Notes: a model not told the origin generated them from the letters alone. Shown: positions 44,263-56,171, counted from the stretch's first letter. The stretch: 64,000 nt of DNA from Cavia porcellus (GCF_034190915.1 NW_026947493.1:47076501-47140500); one strand, 5' to 3'. A program made the numbers and translations.

Positions 44263-45230
44263 CTAATTCTTTTAAAAGATGATAATTTTCTTTGTTTTAA
44301 ACTTAAAATATTCACAAACGTGGAGGCTAAAAGATGAATTGCTTAAGTAGTTTTGATGAATACATAAAAGGGCCGAATCCATGAAACCACAGGGTGAGAT
44401 AAAGTGATAAGCTGCAGCACCTTAAGGAGTTCTCCTGCGGCCAGCCAGACTGTGGGTTGCTGTAAGCCGCACACATTTCATTTCCTAACAGTTCCCTATT
44501 CCATATATCCAGTTATTAAGAGAAAAATCCCATATTTAATAAATTTAAATTCTAATTGTGGTGGGCTGTAGCCAGAAATCAGTAGGCCTACTGATGCAGG
44601 ATAAAAGGAAGAATGTAATAAGCAGACACACACACACAAAATCCTTGAGTGTTGAGATGGCTCCTCGCCAGCCATCCAAATTAAATGCAAGGTGACTGCT
44701 ACTCTGGGGGCTCTTTCTCAGAGAATGCCCCATTTTGTGTAGGCCTCAAGATGCCTGAGCTTCAAGCCCTTCCTTGAAGAATTGGGGAGACCCAGGGGGC
44801 TGCATTGATACTCCCTTATGTTTTTGACTTTGTTGTGTGTGTGACTGCTCTGCTCATCTTGTGCTTGGGTAGCAAGCTCTAATGAATCAGTGTTAAAGGG
44901 AGCTGAGTTTAAATTGTGAGACTTTTGAGATGGCCCAGTTCCCTATCAGACACTTTCTTTTTTTTCTATCTTTGCATAAATAAGTTAATATCAAAGTTAT
45001 TTACTTTTTGTTTACACAGAAATTTACTCTTACTCTGTTTAATTTTTCTCATAAGTTTTTTGAGTTTTTAAAAGGAAGAACCAAAACTTGATGATATAAA
45101 AGTGCTATTTAATTTTATGCCAGACAATTTTACTATCTTAATCTTTTTTTGCTAAAAAAACAAAGTAGAAGTTAGAAGCCACTCAAAAAGAAATAGCCTA
45201 AATCTCTATTTTTGTTAATTTCACATTTTT
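44263..45230. other. Unassigned; possible LTR-like stretch at 44350-44950
   Basis: 44350-44950 is richer in G+C than its surroundings and contains direct copies of CAGTTCCCTAT at 44489-44499 and 44936-44946. It could be part of an old LTR, but I cannot identify termini. The rest is unassigned. Confidence 0.3.
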
Positions 45231-45258
45231 GGTGGCAGTATTTCTTTTTCTTTTTTTT

Positions 45259-45300
45259 GACAATTTAGTGAGACCCTGTCTCAAAATATAAAAATTTTAA
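45259..45300 (+). repeat. B1 tail fragment between two poly(A) tracts of an L1
   Basis: TTTAGTGAGACCCTGTCTC followed by AAAATATAAAAATTTT is the 3' end of a B1 in plus orientation. It lies between the L1 3' end and an outer T-run next to the TSD, a place where a 3'-transduced segment would lie. The alternative is a small truncated B1 inserted into the L1 tail. Confidence 0.7.
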
Positions 45301-45859
45301 CTTTTTTATTTTAAAGAGATTAAGACAAAAGAGGACAGAACAAAGCAGATCAGAACAGAACAATGTAAGCAACACAGTACTTCACCACAAGACAACCAGG
45401 TATTAACAGTACCTAACATAATGTCTCTTTCTCAATAGTTGAGCATACCTTCTCTCTCTCAAATAGTTGAGCATACCTTCACATACAAATGTATCCAAAA
45501 TAACAATGTAGTATACAACCATTCAAGAGAATGAAAGTATTATAGGTCATTCATAACCAAATAACCGAAAATGAACAATGGCTACTATATTATCTCATTT
45601 TCCATATAAAATTTGTTTATATTATGATACATATTAAAATCCAGTAAGATACAACATGATAGAACCAATGGAAATAGAACAGCAAAAGCATGGTAGGACT
45701 TCAAAGCAAGATGATATTAAATCAGCAATGGCTGCCATAATGTCTTGTTTTCTTCAAAATAGCTGTTCATACCATCACACATACTAAAATCAAACAAAAC
45801 AGAATAAATCTATTCCAACTAGTGAATGAAAACATTATAAGGTTTCAAAGTAATGTAAT

Positions 45860-47011
45860 AGAGAATCATGATTACCATAAATCTTATGTACTGTTACCAT
45901 TTCTTATACTAGGAAGACTATATGGTATTTATACATGTGAGTTTGATTTATTTCTCTTGTAAGTAAGGTCTCAAGTTGTGTCTATTTATAAATATCTCAA
46001 TGTGATCATTCTTTATAGCTTAGTAATACTCCATCGTATAAAAACACCAAATCTTTTTTATCTATCCCTCAGTTGATGGACACTTAGATTGCTTTCCAGA
46101 TCTGGCTATTCAAATTGTGTTGCTATAAATATGGGTACACAGATATCACTGTGTTATGATGTTTTCAGTTCTTCTGGGAATATGTCTAGAAGTGGAATAT
46201 CTGGGTCAAATGGGACTTCCAATCTCAGGTTTTTGAGGAATCTCCAGACTGACCTCCACAGTGGTTGCATCAGTCTACACTCCCACCAACAGAGCAAGAG
46301 CATTCCTTTTCCCCCTCAGCCTCTCCAGCATTTGTTGTTGGTAGTTTTGTTGATCCTGGCCATTCTTTCTGGAGTGAGATGGAATCTCAGGGTTGTTTTA
46401 CTTTGCATTTCTCTAATGACTAATGATGATGAACATTTTTTCATGTATTTATTTGCTTTTTGTATTTCTTCATCTGAGAAGTGTGTATTCATCTCAGATG
46501 CCCATTTTTTGATTGGATCTTTGAATTTTGGGGTCTGATTTTTTAAAATTCTTTGTATGTTTTAGAAAGAAGTCCTTTGTCTGAGGGACAGTTCACTAAG
46601 ATTTTTTGCCTGTTTGTGGGTTTTCTTTTTACTATGTTGGAGATTTCTTTTGACATGCAGAAACTTTTTAATAAGACACGATCCCAGTTATTGATTCTGG
46701 GAAGTATTTCCTGTGTGGTTTGATTCCTGTTCATGAATTCTCTACCTACCCCTAGGTCTTCAACATTGTTACCCAGTTTGTCTTCCAATGTATTTAGTGT
46801 TTCTGTTTTAATATTCAGATCTTTGATCCATTTAGATTTTAGTTTAGTACATGGTGATAGGCATGGGTCTAGTTTTAGTTTTTGGCATATGGAGAGCCAG
46901 TTCTTCCAGCATCATTAGTTAAAGAGACTGTCGCTCTTCCAGTGTACATGTTAGACCCCTTTATGAAAGATAAGGTGGTTGAGTGTGTTTGTAGTTACAG
47001 TTGTATCTTCT
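45860..47011 (-). pseudogene. L1 ORF2 C-terminal part (distal piece of the split gene)
   Basis: The frame at 46543-46788 reads MEDKLGNNVEDLGVGREFMN and LLKSFCMSKEISNIV. Downstream frames give fragments of the ORF2 tail to about 45860. It continues upstream at 50424 after the HAL1-like insertion. Stops and frameshifts occur throughout. Confidence 0.82.
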
Positions 47012-48119
47012 TTTTTCTTTAAAATGTTATTTAAAGAAAGACTAAACAGAAAATGGGTAGAAATAATACACACTTTCAAAGAAAAAAATAAACAGTAAGC
47101 AATCACTAGATGATGATTATATATTGTCCTCCTACAAAGTTATTCAAGATACAAAAGTAGAGCATATAAATTGGGGATTCAAACAGTGAGACTGCAACCA
47201 GTTCTGTTCAAGTATCCAACAAAAACTTAATAATATGGTTATCAATCCTATACACTTTAATATACATGCAGTTATCCATATCTTCATTTATGTTGAGATT
47301 GAACAAACTCAAGCAGGCTAATATCATTCTGAACAAAGAATAATACTATTGTTGGGTGTCACATTATGACACTCCAGGATCAGCACTGGGTACTTTTGTG
47401 TCTCTTTTTCTTCAAAGTGTTTATTCATGTCATCATGTGTCATAAGATCAGTTCTCATAAACTGTTTATAGGTTCTATGCATGCTTGAGTCTTAACATGT
47501 ATTTCTATCCTTTCTATATTAGAGGGAGAAACAAAACAAAGCAAGACAAAACAAAATCTATATCTATAAGCACATGAAGTGAAAAAGACATATAAGACTG
47601 TTGTACAAGGAGTTCTGTCATGGTTACTGAGTTGTCTCTTGTTACCTTCAATAGAATTGGCTATATCATCAAACATAGTATAATTGGATATATCAGTACC
47701 TAACAGTATTAATAAGAATACAACTTTGTATATAGTATAAAACTTCAAAAACAGGCAGTAATCAAATCAGAATGTGTATTGTAGTGAGTCTTGTCATCTT
47801 CATTGTAATTGCCTATACTCTCAGACTTGATACTATCAATCATGTCAGTTTTGAGTAAAATCTGTCGATACCAAACAACAATCAAACAAACCAGATTTAA
47901 CTAAGATCAGTCATGATAAAACAGTATAAGTCATACAGGGTTCCAGATTAAGTTAATAGGAAATTAAAGATGATTACTGTGCTATATCCTGATGTTTTTG
48001 TAATAGCTGTCTGTGCCCTCAACTCTAATGCAAGAAGACAAACTGGGACAGAATAAAATCCGTTAAGCAAAGTGGTGTGAATAATATGTGTAATTCTTGA
48101 CACACTATCAACATCTGCC

Positions 48120-48530
48120 ATCTTTTAAAAGACTCTCCCTCCCCTTTCACTTTCCCAGGTTACACTGTGCATTTTGGGGTCTCACCAAGATCCTCGGTTT
48201 TGAATTGGGGGGCAACCTGCTATTTACCTAAGTGGTTCCAAACCTTCTCCTTCCTGGACTTGATCTCTAATTGTATTCCTTTATCTATTAAAGCCTGCGT
48301 TTCCAACCTATCCACAAATACTGGTATAGTTGCCCCTATTACTCTCTGGTTCTCTGTCACATAGAGCATTGTTTTCTCATATTTGATTTTCAGTCCACGT
48401 ACTCTTTTTCATGTTAATTATATTTCCTAAAAATAGCATCTTGGTGGACCCTACCTCCTGATCTACTATACATGTGGTTCTTTTTTTAAAATTTAGTGTG
48501 TCAAGGCCATCTATATTAGAGATTATAACC
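48120..48530 (-). other. Unassigned insert between ORF1 and 3'UTR of the HAL1-like element
   Basis: This block is absent from the related elements at 1425 and 9493. On the minus strand it contains an open stretch of about 60 codons (about 48420-48225) including LKIKYEKTMLYVTENQRVIG and ATIPVFVDRLETQALIDKGI, with no start codon in frame nearby. I do not recognise it as ORF2 or any other protein. It may be transduced or captured sequence. Confidence 0.5.
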
Positions 48531-48613
48531 AACCTTCTCTGCCTCATTTCTGTTATGTTCTTTAATTGCCATCAGTTATCTGCTTGTCTTCTTCATTCTG
48601 TTTTCTGTTCCAT

Positions 48614-49677
48614 TCATTGAGGCCTCTCTGCCACTGTTCCTAGAATCCTAGTACTTTTCTCTCTCTGTAAAATGCCCTGCAGTATTCTCTGTAGAGTTGG
48701 ATTGGTGGTTGCGAATTTCCCAAGTTCTTCTGTGTCTTGGAAACATCTTGTTTCTCCATTAATTTCTAGAAACAGTTTAGCAAGGTATATCAATCTGGGA
48801 TGGAGTTTATTTTCTTTCAGGGCTTGGAATATTTCACTCCAGACTCTTCTTGACTTGATGGTCTGAGTGGAGAAGTCTGCCGTTATTCTAATGGGCCTTC
48901 CTCTGTAGGTTATCTGTTTCTTGTCTCTACCAGCTTTTAATATTGTGTTCTTATATTGAATTTCTGGGATCTTGATTATTAGATGCCTGGGTGTAGCTCT
49001 GTTTTGGTTGTAGGTGGCTGGAGTCCTGTGTGCCTCATATCTCAGAATATCATTTCCTTTTCCTATGTTTGGGAAGTTTTTCTTAATTATTTCTATGAAT
49101 AGCCTTTGTAGTTCCTTGTTTTTTACCCCTGCTTCTTCATTTACAGTCTTTATTCTCAAGTTATAGATCCTCTTGTCATCTTCTAGCCTTTGTATTGTTA
49201 CTGCTTGTTTTCTTATTACTTTAAAAAAGGTTTTCCTTTCATAATCCCACATTGCAAACCTGTCCTCCAGGTTGGATAATCTATTGTTAGTTTCTTTCAA
49301 GCAGTTTTGCCATCTTTCCATAGAGTTTTTAATTTCCTGGTAATCTTTTTTTATCTACTTCATGTATTCTATATTTTCTTTATATTCTTCATCAAACAAT
49401 TCTCCCCTTTGTTGTGTTCCTCCATTCTTCTGTCTGTGTCTTCTTGAGAGGTGCTTAGTATTTCTTTTATTAATCTACTTATATCTTGCTTTACTTTGTT
49501 AAATATTTCACTTTTGAACTCATCTATGAGGTGCCAAAGATATCTCTTTATGTTCACTGGTGCTGTGTCTGATACTGCATGTTTGCTGTCCTCAATCTCC
49601 TTTGTATTTACCTGTCTTGGATCAGTGTTCTGAGGGTTAGGGACTGGAGACTTTTTCTTGTTGCTTACTCTTCCCAT
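48614..49677 (-). pseudogene. L1 ORF1 of the HAL1-like element (nearly intact)
   Basis: The best-preserved ORF1 here. The N-terminal frame (49369-49677) starts MGRVSNKKKSPVPNPQNTDP. The second frame (48614-49321) holds the coiled coil (MERWQNCLKETNNRLSNLED), then RLEDDKRIYNLRIKTVNEEA and the RNA-binding domain (YEAHRTPATYNQNRATPRHL; QITYRGRPIRITADFS). The C-terminus has LAKLFLEINGETRCFQDTEE and ends GTVAERPQ. The two frames are separated by one frameshift and one in-frame TAG at about 49325-49370. Together they cover about 350 codons, a normal ORF1 length. Confidence 0.92.
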
Positions 49678-49689
49678 ATTTTTTGTTTC

Positions 49690-50423
49690 TTCTAGTAGGC
49701 CCCAGTTTCTTTCTTTGTTGGTTACAATTCTTCTGAAGCACGCTGGCTAGGTGATCCTGCCCCCTGCAGTGTGTTATTGAGGGGCACACAGGGGCATCAG
49801 ATGCTGGCCCCTCCCCTCTTGGTCCGTCAACCTACTGAGGCCTTCACCACATTAGTGTGCAATGCCAGGCATAGGTAATTGGTTTGGGATGGCTTATTGG
49901 GTCTCAACCAGGGGCATGACCCAGGCCAACCTCACCCCACTAATCTTGTTTGAGAAGGGAGCAACTGACTGAAGTCACTGCTGCCTCTTATTCTTGCCAG
50001 TCCTTCCTGGTCCCAGAATGTCATTTGTTGGAGCCTCTTTTTCTGTAGAGTGTTTTTTTTCCCCATTGTTTACTACATCCCTGCCAGCTCAGCTCTCTGT
50101 TTGGCTGGCGGACCCCCAACGTCAGTGTGACTGCGTTTCCAGTGAGTTGAAGTGACGGGATGTCCGGTGGCTTGATAAGTCACGGCTGCACGAGTTTGGG
50201 CTCTACAGCGGGAGCACCGAGTCTTTAGCTGTTCCAGTAGTAGCACCGGGACTGTATGTTTGATTGGTTCTTCTCAACTTAGTTTTTTCTTCGGACTAGA
50301 GTTTTCATATCCCTCTGTTTGGGACTCCCCATACTGTATTATTTTGAATTTTAAGTTGACTGTCTCAGGGAACCTCTGTAGCCTGCTGTTATCAATCCAC
50401 CATCTTTATCCTCAGCCCTGTGA
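49690..50423 (-). promoter_or_regulatory. 5'UTR of the HAL1-like element with YY1-like start
   Basis: It extends from the ORF1 start to the TSD. On the minus strand AAGATGGTGG begins 17 bases from the 5' end. AAGATGG near +1 is the known YY1-type start-site element of mammalian L1 promoters; its role here is inferred. It is G+C-richer than its surroundings and contains one copy of the unit that forms a minisatellite at 12150-12360. Confidence 0.6.
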
Positions 50424-52897
50424 TTGTATCTTCTAATCTATTCCATTGATCTTCAGATCTGTTTTTATTCCAGTACCATGTTGGTTTTATTATAGTAGCT
50501 TTGTAGTATAACTTCAAGTCAGGGATTGTGATGCCTCCTGCCTTGCCTTTGCTGCTTAGAATTGCCTTTGCTATTCTAGGTCTCTTCTGGTTCCAGATAA
50601 ATTTTAGGAGTGATTTCTCTAGATCTATAAGATATGTGGATGGTATTTTCATTGGAATTGCATTGAATCTATATAAGGATTTTGGGAGAATGGCCATTTT
50701 CACATTATTTATTCTCCCTATCCATGAACAAGGGATGTCTTTCCATTTTCTGAGATCCTCTTTGACATGTTTTTTCAGGGTATTATAATTTTCCCTGTAT
50801 AAATCTTTTTACTTCTTTCATGAGATTAATTTCTAAGTATTTCATTTTTTGGATGCTACCGTGAAGGGTGTGGCTGCTCTTATTTCCCTCTCAGTGATTT
50901 TGTCTTTAGTATATAGGAATGCTACTGATTTTTGAGTATTGACTTTGAATCCAGCTACATTGCTGAATTTCTTTATTATATCTACGAGTTTTTGAATGGA
51001 GTTTTGGTGGTTTTCTATGTCAAGTATCTTGTCATCTTCAAACAATGATAATTTAACTCCCTGTTTTCCTATCTTTACTCTTTTTATTTCTTTCTCTTGT
51101 CTAACTTTTCTGGCTAGTATTTCCAGTACTTTGTTGAACAGGAGCAGTGATAAGGGACATCTTTGTCTTGTGCCTGATTTTAAGGTAAAGGCCTTCAGTT
51201 TTTGGCCATTTAATATGATGCTGGCTATTGGTTTGTCATAGATAGCCTTTATCATGTTGAGGTAAATACCATCTATTCCAATTATCAGTAAGGTTCTTAT
51301 CATGAATGTTTGAACTTATCAAAAGCTTTTTCTATATTTATAGAAATGATCATGTGATTCTTACTTTTAGCTCTATTGATATAGTGATTACATTTATTGA
51401 TTGATGTATGTTAACCCATCCCTACATGCCTGGGATGAATCCACTTGGTTGTGGTGTATAATCTTCTTGATGATTTGTTGCATCCTGTTTGCCAATATTT
51501 TACTGAGAATATTTGCATCTGTGTTCATGAGGGAGATTGGCTTGTAGTTCTCTTTTTTAGTTGCAACTTTATCAGGTTTGGTACTAGAGTAATATTTGCT
51601 TCTAAGAATGATTTAGGAACAATTGCTTCCCTTTCAAGTTCATTGAAAGGTTTGAGGGATGTTGGCATTAAGTCTTCTTTGTATTTCTTGCAGAGTTTCA
51701 CAGTGAATATGTCTGGTGCTGGGCTCTTCTTTGTAGGTAAGGACTTAATTCTATTTTCAATTTCATTGATAGAAATTGAGTTATTCAGCATTTTTACATC
51801 TTCTTGACCCAGCTTTGGTATTTCGTATGTTTGTAGGAATCTGTCCATTTCTTCTGTTACTGAACCTATAAGAGTAGAGGTTTTTGAAATAGGTGTTGAT
51901 GTTCTTCTGTATTTCCACAGAGTCTGTAGTGATTTCACCTTTTTTATTTCTTATTACATGAATTTCAGCTCTTTCTTTCCTTTTTAAATAAGGTTGGCTA
52001 GTGGCTTATCAATTTTATTTATTGTTTCAAAGAACCAACTCTTTGGTTCATTGATTCTTTGGATTGTTTTCTTAGTCTCTATTGTGTTAATTTCTGCCCT
52101 GATTTTTATAATTTCCTCCCTTCTTTTGGCTTTGGGCTTTACTTGTTCTTCTTTTTCTAGATGTTTGAGGTGTAGCATCAGGGTGTTTATTTGTATTTGT
52201 TCTGTTTTCCTGATATGGAAACTCAGTGCAATAAATTTTCCTCTGAGGACTGCTTTCATTGCATCCCACAGATTCTGGTAAGTTGTTATTTGTATTTTCA
52301 TTTGCTTGTAGGTATTGTTTAATTTCTTCTTTAATTTCCTCTGTGACCCACTGATTGCTTAAGAGTGTGTTATTCAATTTCCATGTGTTTATGGGGTTTT
52401 TCCGGTTTGTTTTATCATTTTCTATTTTGATGCCACTCTGATCCGATAACATGCATGGGATAATTTCAATTATTTTGCATTTAATTAAATATGTTCTGTG
52501 GGGTATTATATAGTCTGCTTTAGAGAATGTCCTATGTTCTGCTGAGAAGAATGTCTCTGGATTGAATGCTCCATATACAACTATCAAGTCCATTTGTTCA
52601 CAGGTGTGATTCAGTTCTGTTATTTTTTGCTGATTTTCTGTCTGGTTAATCTGTCCCTTGATGTCAGTGGTGTGTTAAGGTCTCCTGTTATAATTGTATT
52701 ATTGCTTAGTTGACTTTTCATTTCTGTGTATACTTGGTTTGTAAAGCTGGTTGCTCTGGAATTTGGTGCATGTATATTTAAGATTGCTATTGCTTCTTCT
52801 TGAAGTTTTCCCCTAACTAGCATGTAGGGACTTCCTTTATCTCTTCAATTCATTTTTGATTTGAAGTTCACATTGTCTGAAAACAGAATAGCCACGA
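50424..52897 (-). pseudogene. L1 ORF2 proximal piece (endonuclease and RT)
   Basis: The endonuclease at 52620-52823 has AILNIHAPNSRATSFTNQVY and ITGDLNT. Its C-terminus (52087-52593) has TFFSAEHRTFSKADYI, but SDH is changed to SDQ. RT fingers are at 51525-51938 (SLPTKKSPAPD), and the palm (50842-51303) has [14 protein letters not shown] and [11 protein letters not shown], where FADD has become FEDD with both Asp kept. The thumb is at 50436-50703. The first ~60 codons of ORF2 are missing through 5' truncation. Dead. Confidence 0.9.
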
Positions 52898-52911
52898 TGG
52901 CAGCATTTCTT

Positions 52912-55900
52912 ACTCAATAAAATCCACATATATGTACAAACAACAAATAGTATGCTCCCTTCAAATCTCCAGGTATTAAGAATTTTTATAGCAGTTTTGG
53001 ACCAGCAGAATTGAAGCAAGATTGCACTGTGAATGACATCTACTGAAAATATGCAATGATATCTAGAAAACCAAGACATGACTGGTTGTGTGAAAGAGAG
53101 AAGGCAGGAAATGAGAAGGGGAAATAGGTAACGTGATGTAGAGAAGCCACCATTCAGAAGCAGTAGATTTAAATGTCACAGAGACAGGAGCAGAGTTGAG
53201 GAAATTACCTCTTCTGTCATTCCTCTGAGAGGCATCCATTCTGTTTTTTCCTACATGCTGTGAACCTAGAACCACAACACACGTTCAGCCACTTCTCTCT
53301 GAACCAGCGATTCCTTAGAACCTAGTCCTTTTGGTGGAGTTGATGGAATGAAACTTTGAAGGGCTATTCAAATTTTTCATCTGTTACTTTATACATGTAC
53401 CAAACTTTGTTCAGCACCAGAGGAAGTTATCAACCCAGACATCTTAGGTAATGCTATTGATTTCCAGTTCTTTTCTTGGGGATAGCTTTTGTGCTAATTA
53501 CAGTGGTGAAATTTTCCTGCATAAAAAAGGAGAATGAAAACATCCATCCATTTAGTCTTTTCCAAGAGATTTGGACGAGGCTGGGAATAATGCATTAAAA
53601 ATCCTACACTACTTACTTCGCAAATAGCTCCTATCTGGTAGTCCATCAAACCAACAACAGCAGGATGCTCACAGGGGCTGAAGGATCTCTTTTTGCGCTT
53701 TCCTTGTGTGGCACATGACAACCAGTTGTGAAAAATTAGCAGTTATTGGCATTTGTCTCCTCTTGGGTTCTGTGGCAGGAAACCGGAAACAGCAGTAATC
53801 ATGCTCAATTTGAGTTTTTCGTGATGTGAGGCTTTTCACAGACTCACACGGACATCAGAAGAGACTAGAAAAGGTTTACAGATGTGCATTCAACTATGAC
53901 AGTGATGTTGCCAATGTGGCGCATGGATCAACTAACGATTAAGATATCAAAAGCGATCCCTGTAGCTTGCTGACAGCTGGTTCAATTGTTTGCACCTGTT
54001 TCCCCCGCATTACACATGTATCTGGAATGGATTATTTTGGCTTGCGCCAGACACATTTCACCTTTCCTCATGGTGACGTCCTCCAGCAGCCTCATGGCTA
54101 GAGAACAGGCAGCTCTAGCTGCATTCAGGGAAGGAAAAATAAAGAAGCCAGCAGACTTTACAAAAGAGCTCTGGGGGTGTTGCGGGGCAGGATCTCTCAG
54201 TTCAAGGTGATTCTTGGAGACAGTTAACACTGATGATGTATGAACAGTGTTTCTTGCTCCCTCATGAATGAGGAAGAGAAGAGCTCTGTGACCTGGCAGA
54301 CATACTGAGTGTCTGTCTGTTCTGTCCATTTTTCCTGTCATCTTGAATCAGTTTAGGAACTGGTTAGGGCAGAAATAAGTAAATCAACGAGCCATTGCCC
54401 CAGTCTCCTGAACCTTACTGTTAATTCAGATATCTCTTTTACCATCAGAGGCAAATCCACAGTAAGACCGACCAAGTTAAAGCTTCCCAGATTCTGTAAG
54501 TTGCACTAGTGAGGGATTCACATGGTTATACGCTTTGGTAAAATGTGTGAAAGTAAGACATTTTAACCACAATGGGTTAGGGCTGCTGTTTCTTTCCACT
54601 AGTCTTCTGTTCTGACATACTTCCCATCATGTGATGTGTTGGAGTGGTTGTGGGCACTTTTTAGTGTCTGGCTGAGGGGAAGCTGAGTTGGGGACACATT
54701 AAGTTTAGTGGGATTTTTTTTTTCAATGTGGTTTGCAGTCACTTCCGTGTATATTTATTTCTGGCTTCCAGGAATGTCCCGACTGCTTATTATTTATGCT
54801 TAAGTTTGAAATCATTATTTTATATTTGTTTCTTAAGGAGGATCCTCAAATTGTAATGTTAGGCTTCACAAAATGTGGTATCTCCTGCTGCTTCCTTCAA
54901 CAAGTCATATCAAGTCAACAAGTCTTATAAGTTCACCCAGGATATGCTGAGAAACTGGTTCTTTGAATAACAGAGAGCCCTGTTTTACAGTGGTTGGTAT
55001 TTCCTGTGGCTGATTTCCATTGCTGATTCCAAATGACCAGTGTATTAACAACCAGATCACCAAGTTTCTGAATATTAACAACAGACCTTTGTAAGATGGT
55101 ACAAACTAAATCTCCTTCAGAAAGAGACTTGACTTTGCTTTGCCTTCATTCTATTTATCTTAGTTCAGGCTCCCAACCTTTTTCAACTCCACCCTGCTGA
55201 AGACTGTTTTAACAACTTCTTAATCTGTTTGCCTCCCACTTGCCTGTTCTGAGCTCCGGCTATCTGAAATGCCACCAGAGATAACTCCTAGAATGCAAAT
55301 TTTACCACATGAAGCTGGTTTTAATCTTCCTTCTGGCTTCTTATTATCTAGATGTGGGAAAATGTAGATTTCTGACTTTGTCCCAAATTCTGGTTCTCAC
55401 TTCTGTCATCTGGCCTTGTCTCTTCCTATATAGCACAGAGGCTTCCTGGTGAGCGCAACACTTCCCAAACGGGAAAACCCCATTTGGGATGAAACCCTGT
55501 TTGGGATGTGGAAACCATCACTTTACTGTGTCTCTACTTGGATTATGCCTCTTTCCTTTCTCCCCTGGAGAAATTCCTATGGATATGTTTACATACTGGT
55601 CTGTTTTCATACTGAGGTCATCTCAAAGATGTCCTATGTGCAAACTAAATTAACAGAGCCAGGACAAAATATCTCCATATAAAGAGCTTATAGAGCCAGG
55701 ACAAAATATCTCCACATAAAGTGTCATATTTCCCTAATGCAAATTACCAAAAAGTGAGAAATGAGCTGTTCCCCTGTATGAGACTACTTCTTTCATCACT
55801 ACTCTAAAAAAAGTCACTGTTGCAGAATTAAAGAAACCAGGTTTATAAAAGAGCTGTCCAAGCCAGGACTGTTGAATTTAACTTGAAGTTTTCGGTCCTG

Positions 55901-56171
55901 GTCACATTGTTATATTTGAAAAACATTCTCTGTGTCTCTCTTATGCTTACAGTTGGGAATTCTATATGAATATCCTTTAACATCATAAAGGTCTTAGGTC
56001 CTACTGTGGAGTTCTTTCCACATGTCTTAAGCACTCTGATCATTTGTTTAAATGCCTGCCTCTCATGAGTAGACCACTACTACTCTCAAGAATAGGTACC
56101 ATGTCATATTACTGTAAGTATACCCAACAGCTGATAAACAGGCTCCCAGTAGCATATGAAATCCTCTCTAT
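52912..56171. other. No gene seen; unique sequence
   Basis: 3.3 kb largely free of recognisable repeats and with more balanced base composition than the left half. The longest frames (119 codons at 53982-54341 minus, 77 at 55449) show no domains and overlap frames on the other strand. A 37-bp tandem duplication lies at 55655-55728. It could hold conserved regulatory DNA, which one sequence alone cannot show. Confidence 0.5.

Larger units (their letters stand above)
47012..50423 (-). mobile_element. HAL1-like element inserted in L1 ORF2, 11-bp TSD
   Basis: TTGTATCTTCT lies at 47001-47011 and 50424-50434 without mismatch. The L1 ORF2 reads across from one side to the other, as the uninterrupted homologue at 24935-24960 shows (TTGTATGTTCTAATCTATTC). 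Minus-strand order: 5'UTR 50423-49690, ORF1 49677-48614, a 400-base unassigned piece (48530-48120), 3'UTR about 48070-47012, poly(A). At 3412 bp it is a complete insertion with no ORF2. It postdates the host L1. Confidence 0.93.
45247..52897 (-). mobile_element. L1, 5'-truncated in the endonuclease, split by a HAL1-like element
   Basis: The TSD is TGGCAGTATTTCTT (45233-45246) and TGGCAGCATTTCTT (52898-52911), 13 of 14 bases. L1 sequence lies at 45302-47011 (3'UTR and ORF2 C-terminus) and 50424-52897 (RT and endonuclease). It is closely related to the L1 at 23260; for example, 46300-46990 and 24220-24930 align nearly base for base. Outside its 3'UTR is a ~40-base B1-like piece followed by a second T-run at 45247-45258. 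Confidence 0.9.

Noticed and set aside
48614..49321. Host protein-coding gene of 235 codons
   Set aside because: The protein is the L1 ORF1 coiled coil and RNA-binding domain, inside an element bounded by a target duplication.
53982..54341. 119-codon frame as a small gene
   Set aside because: No recognisable domain, overlaps an opposite-strand frame at 53986-54210, and has no splice or promoter context.
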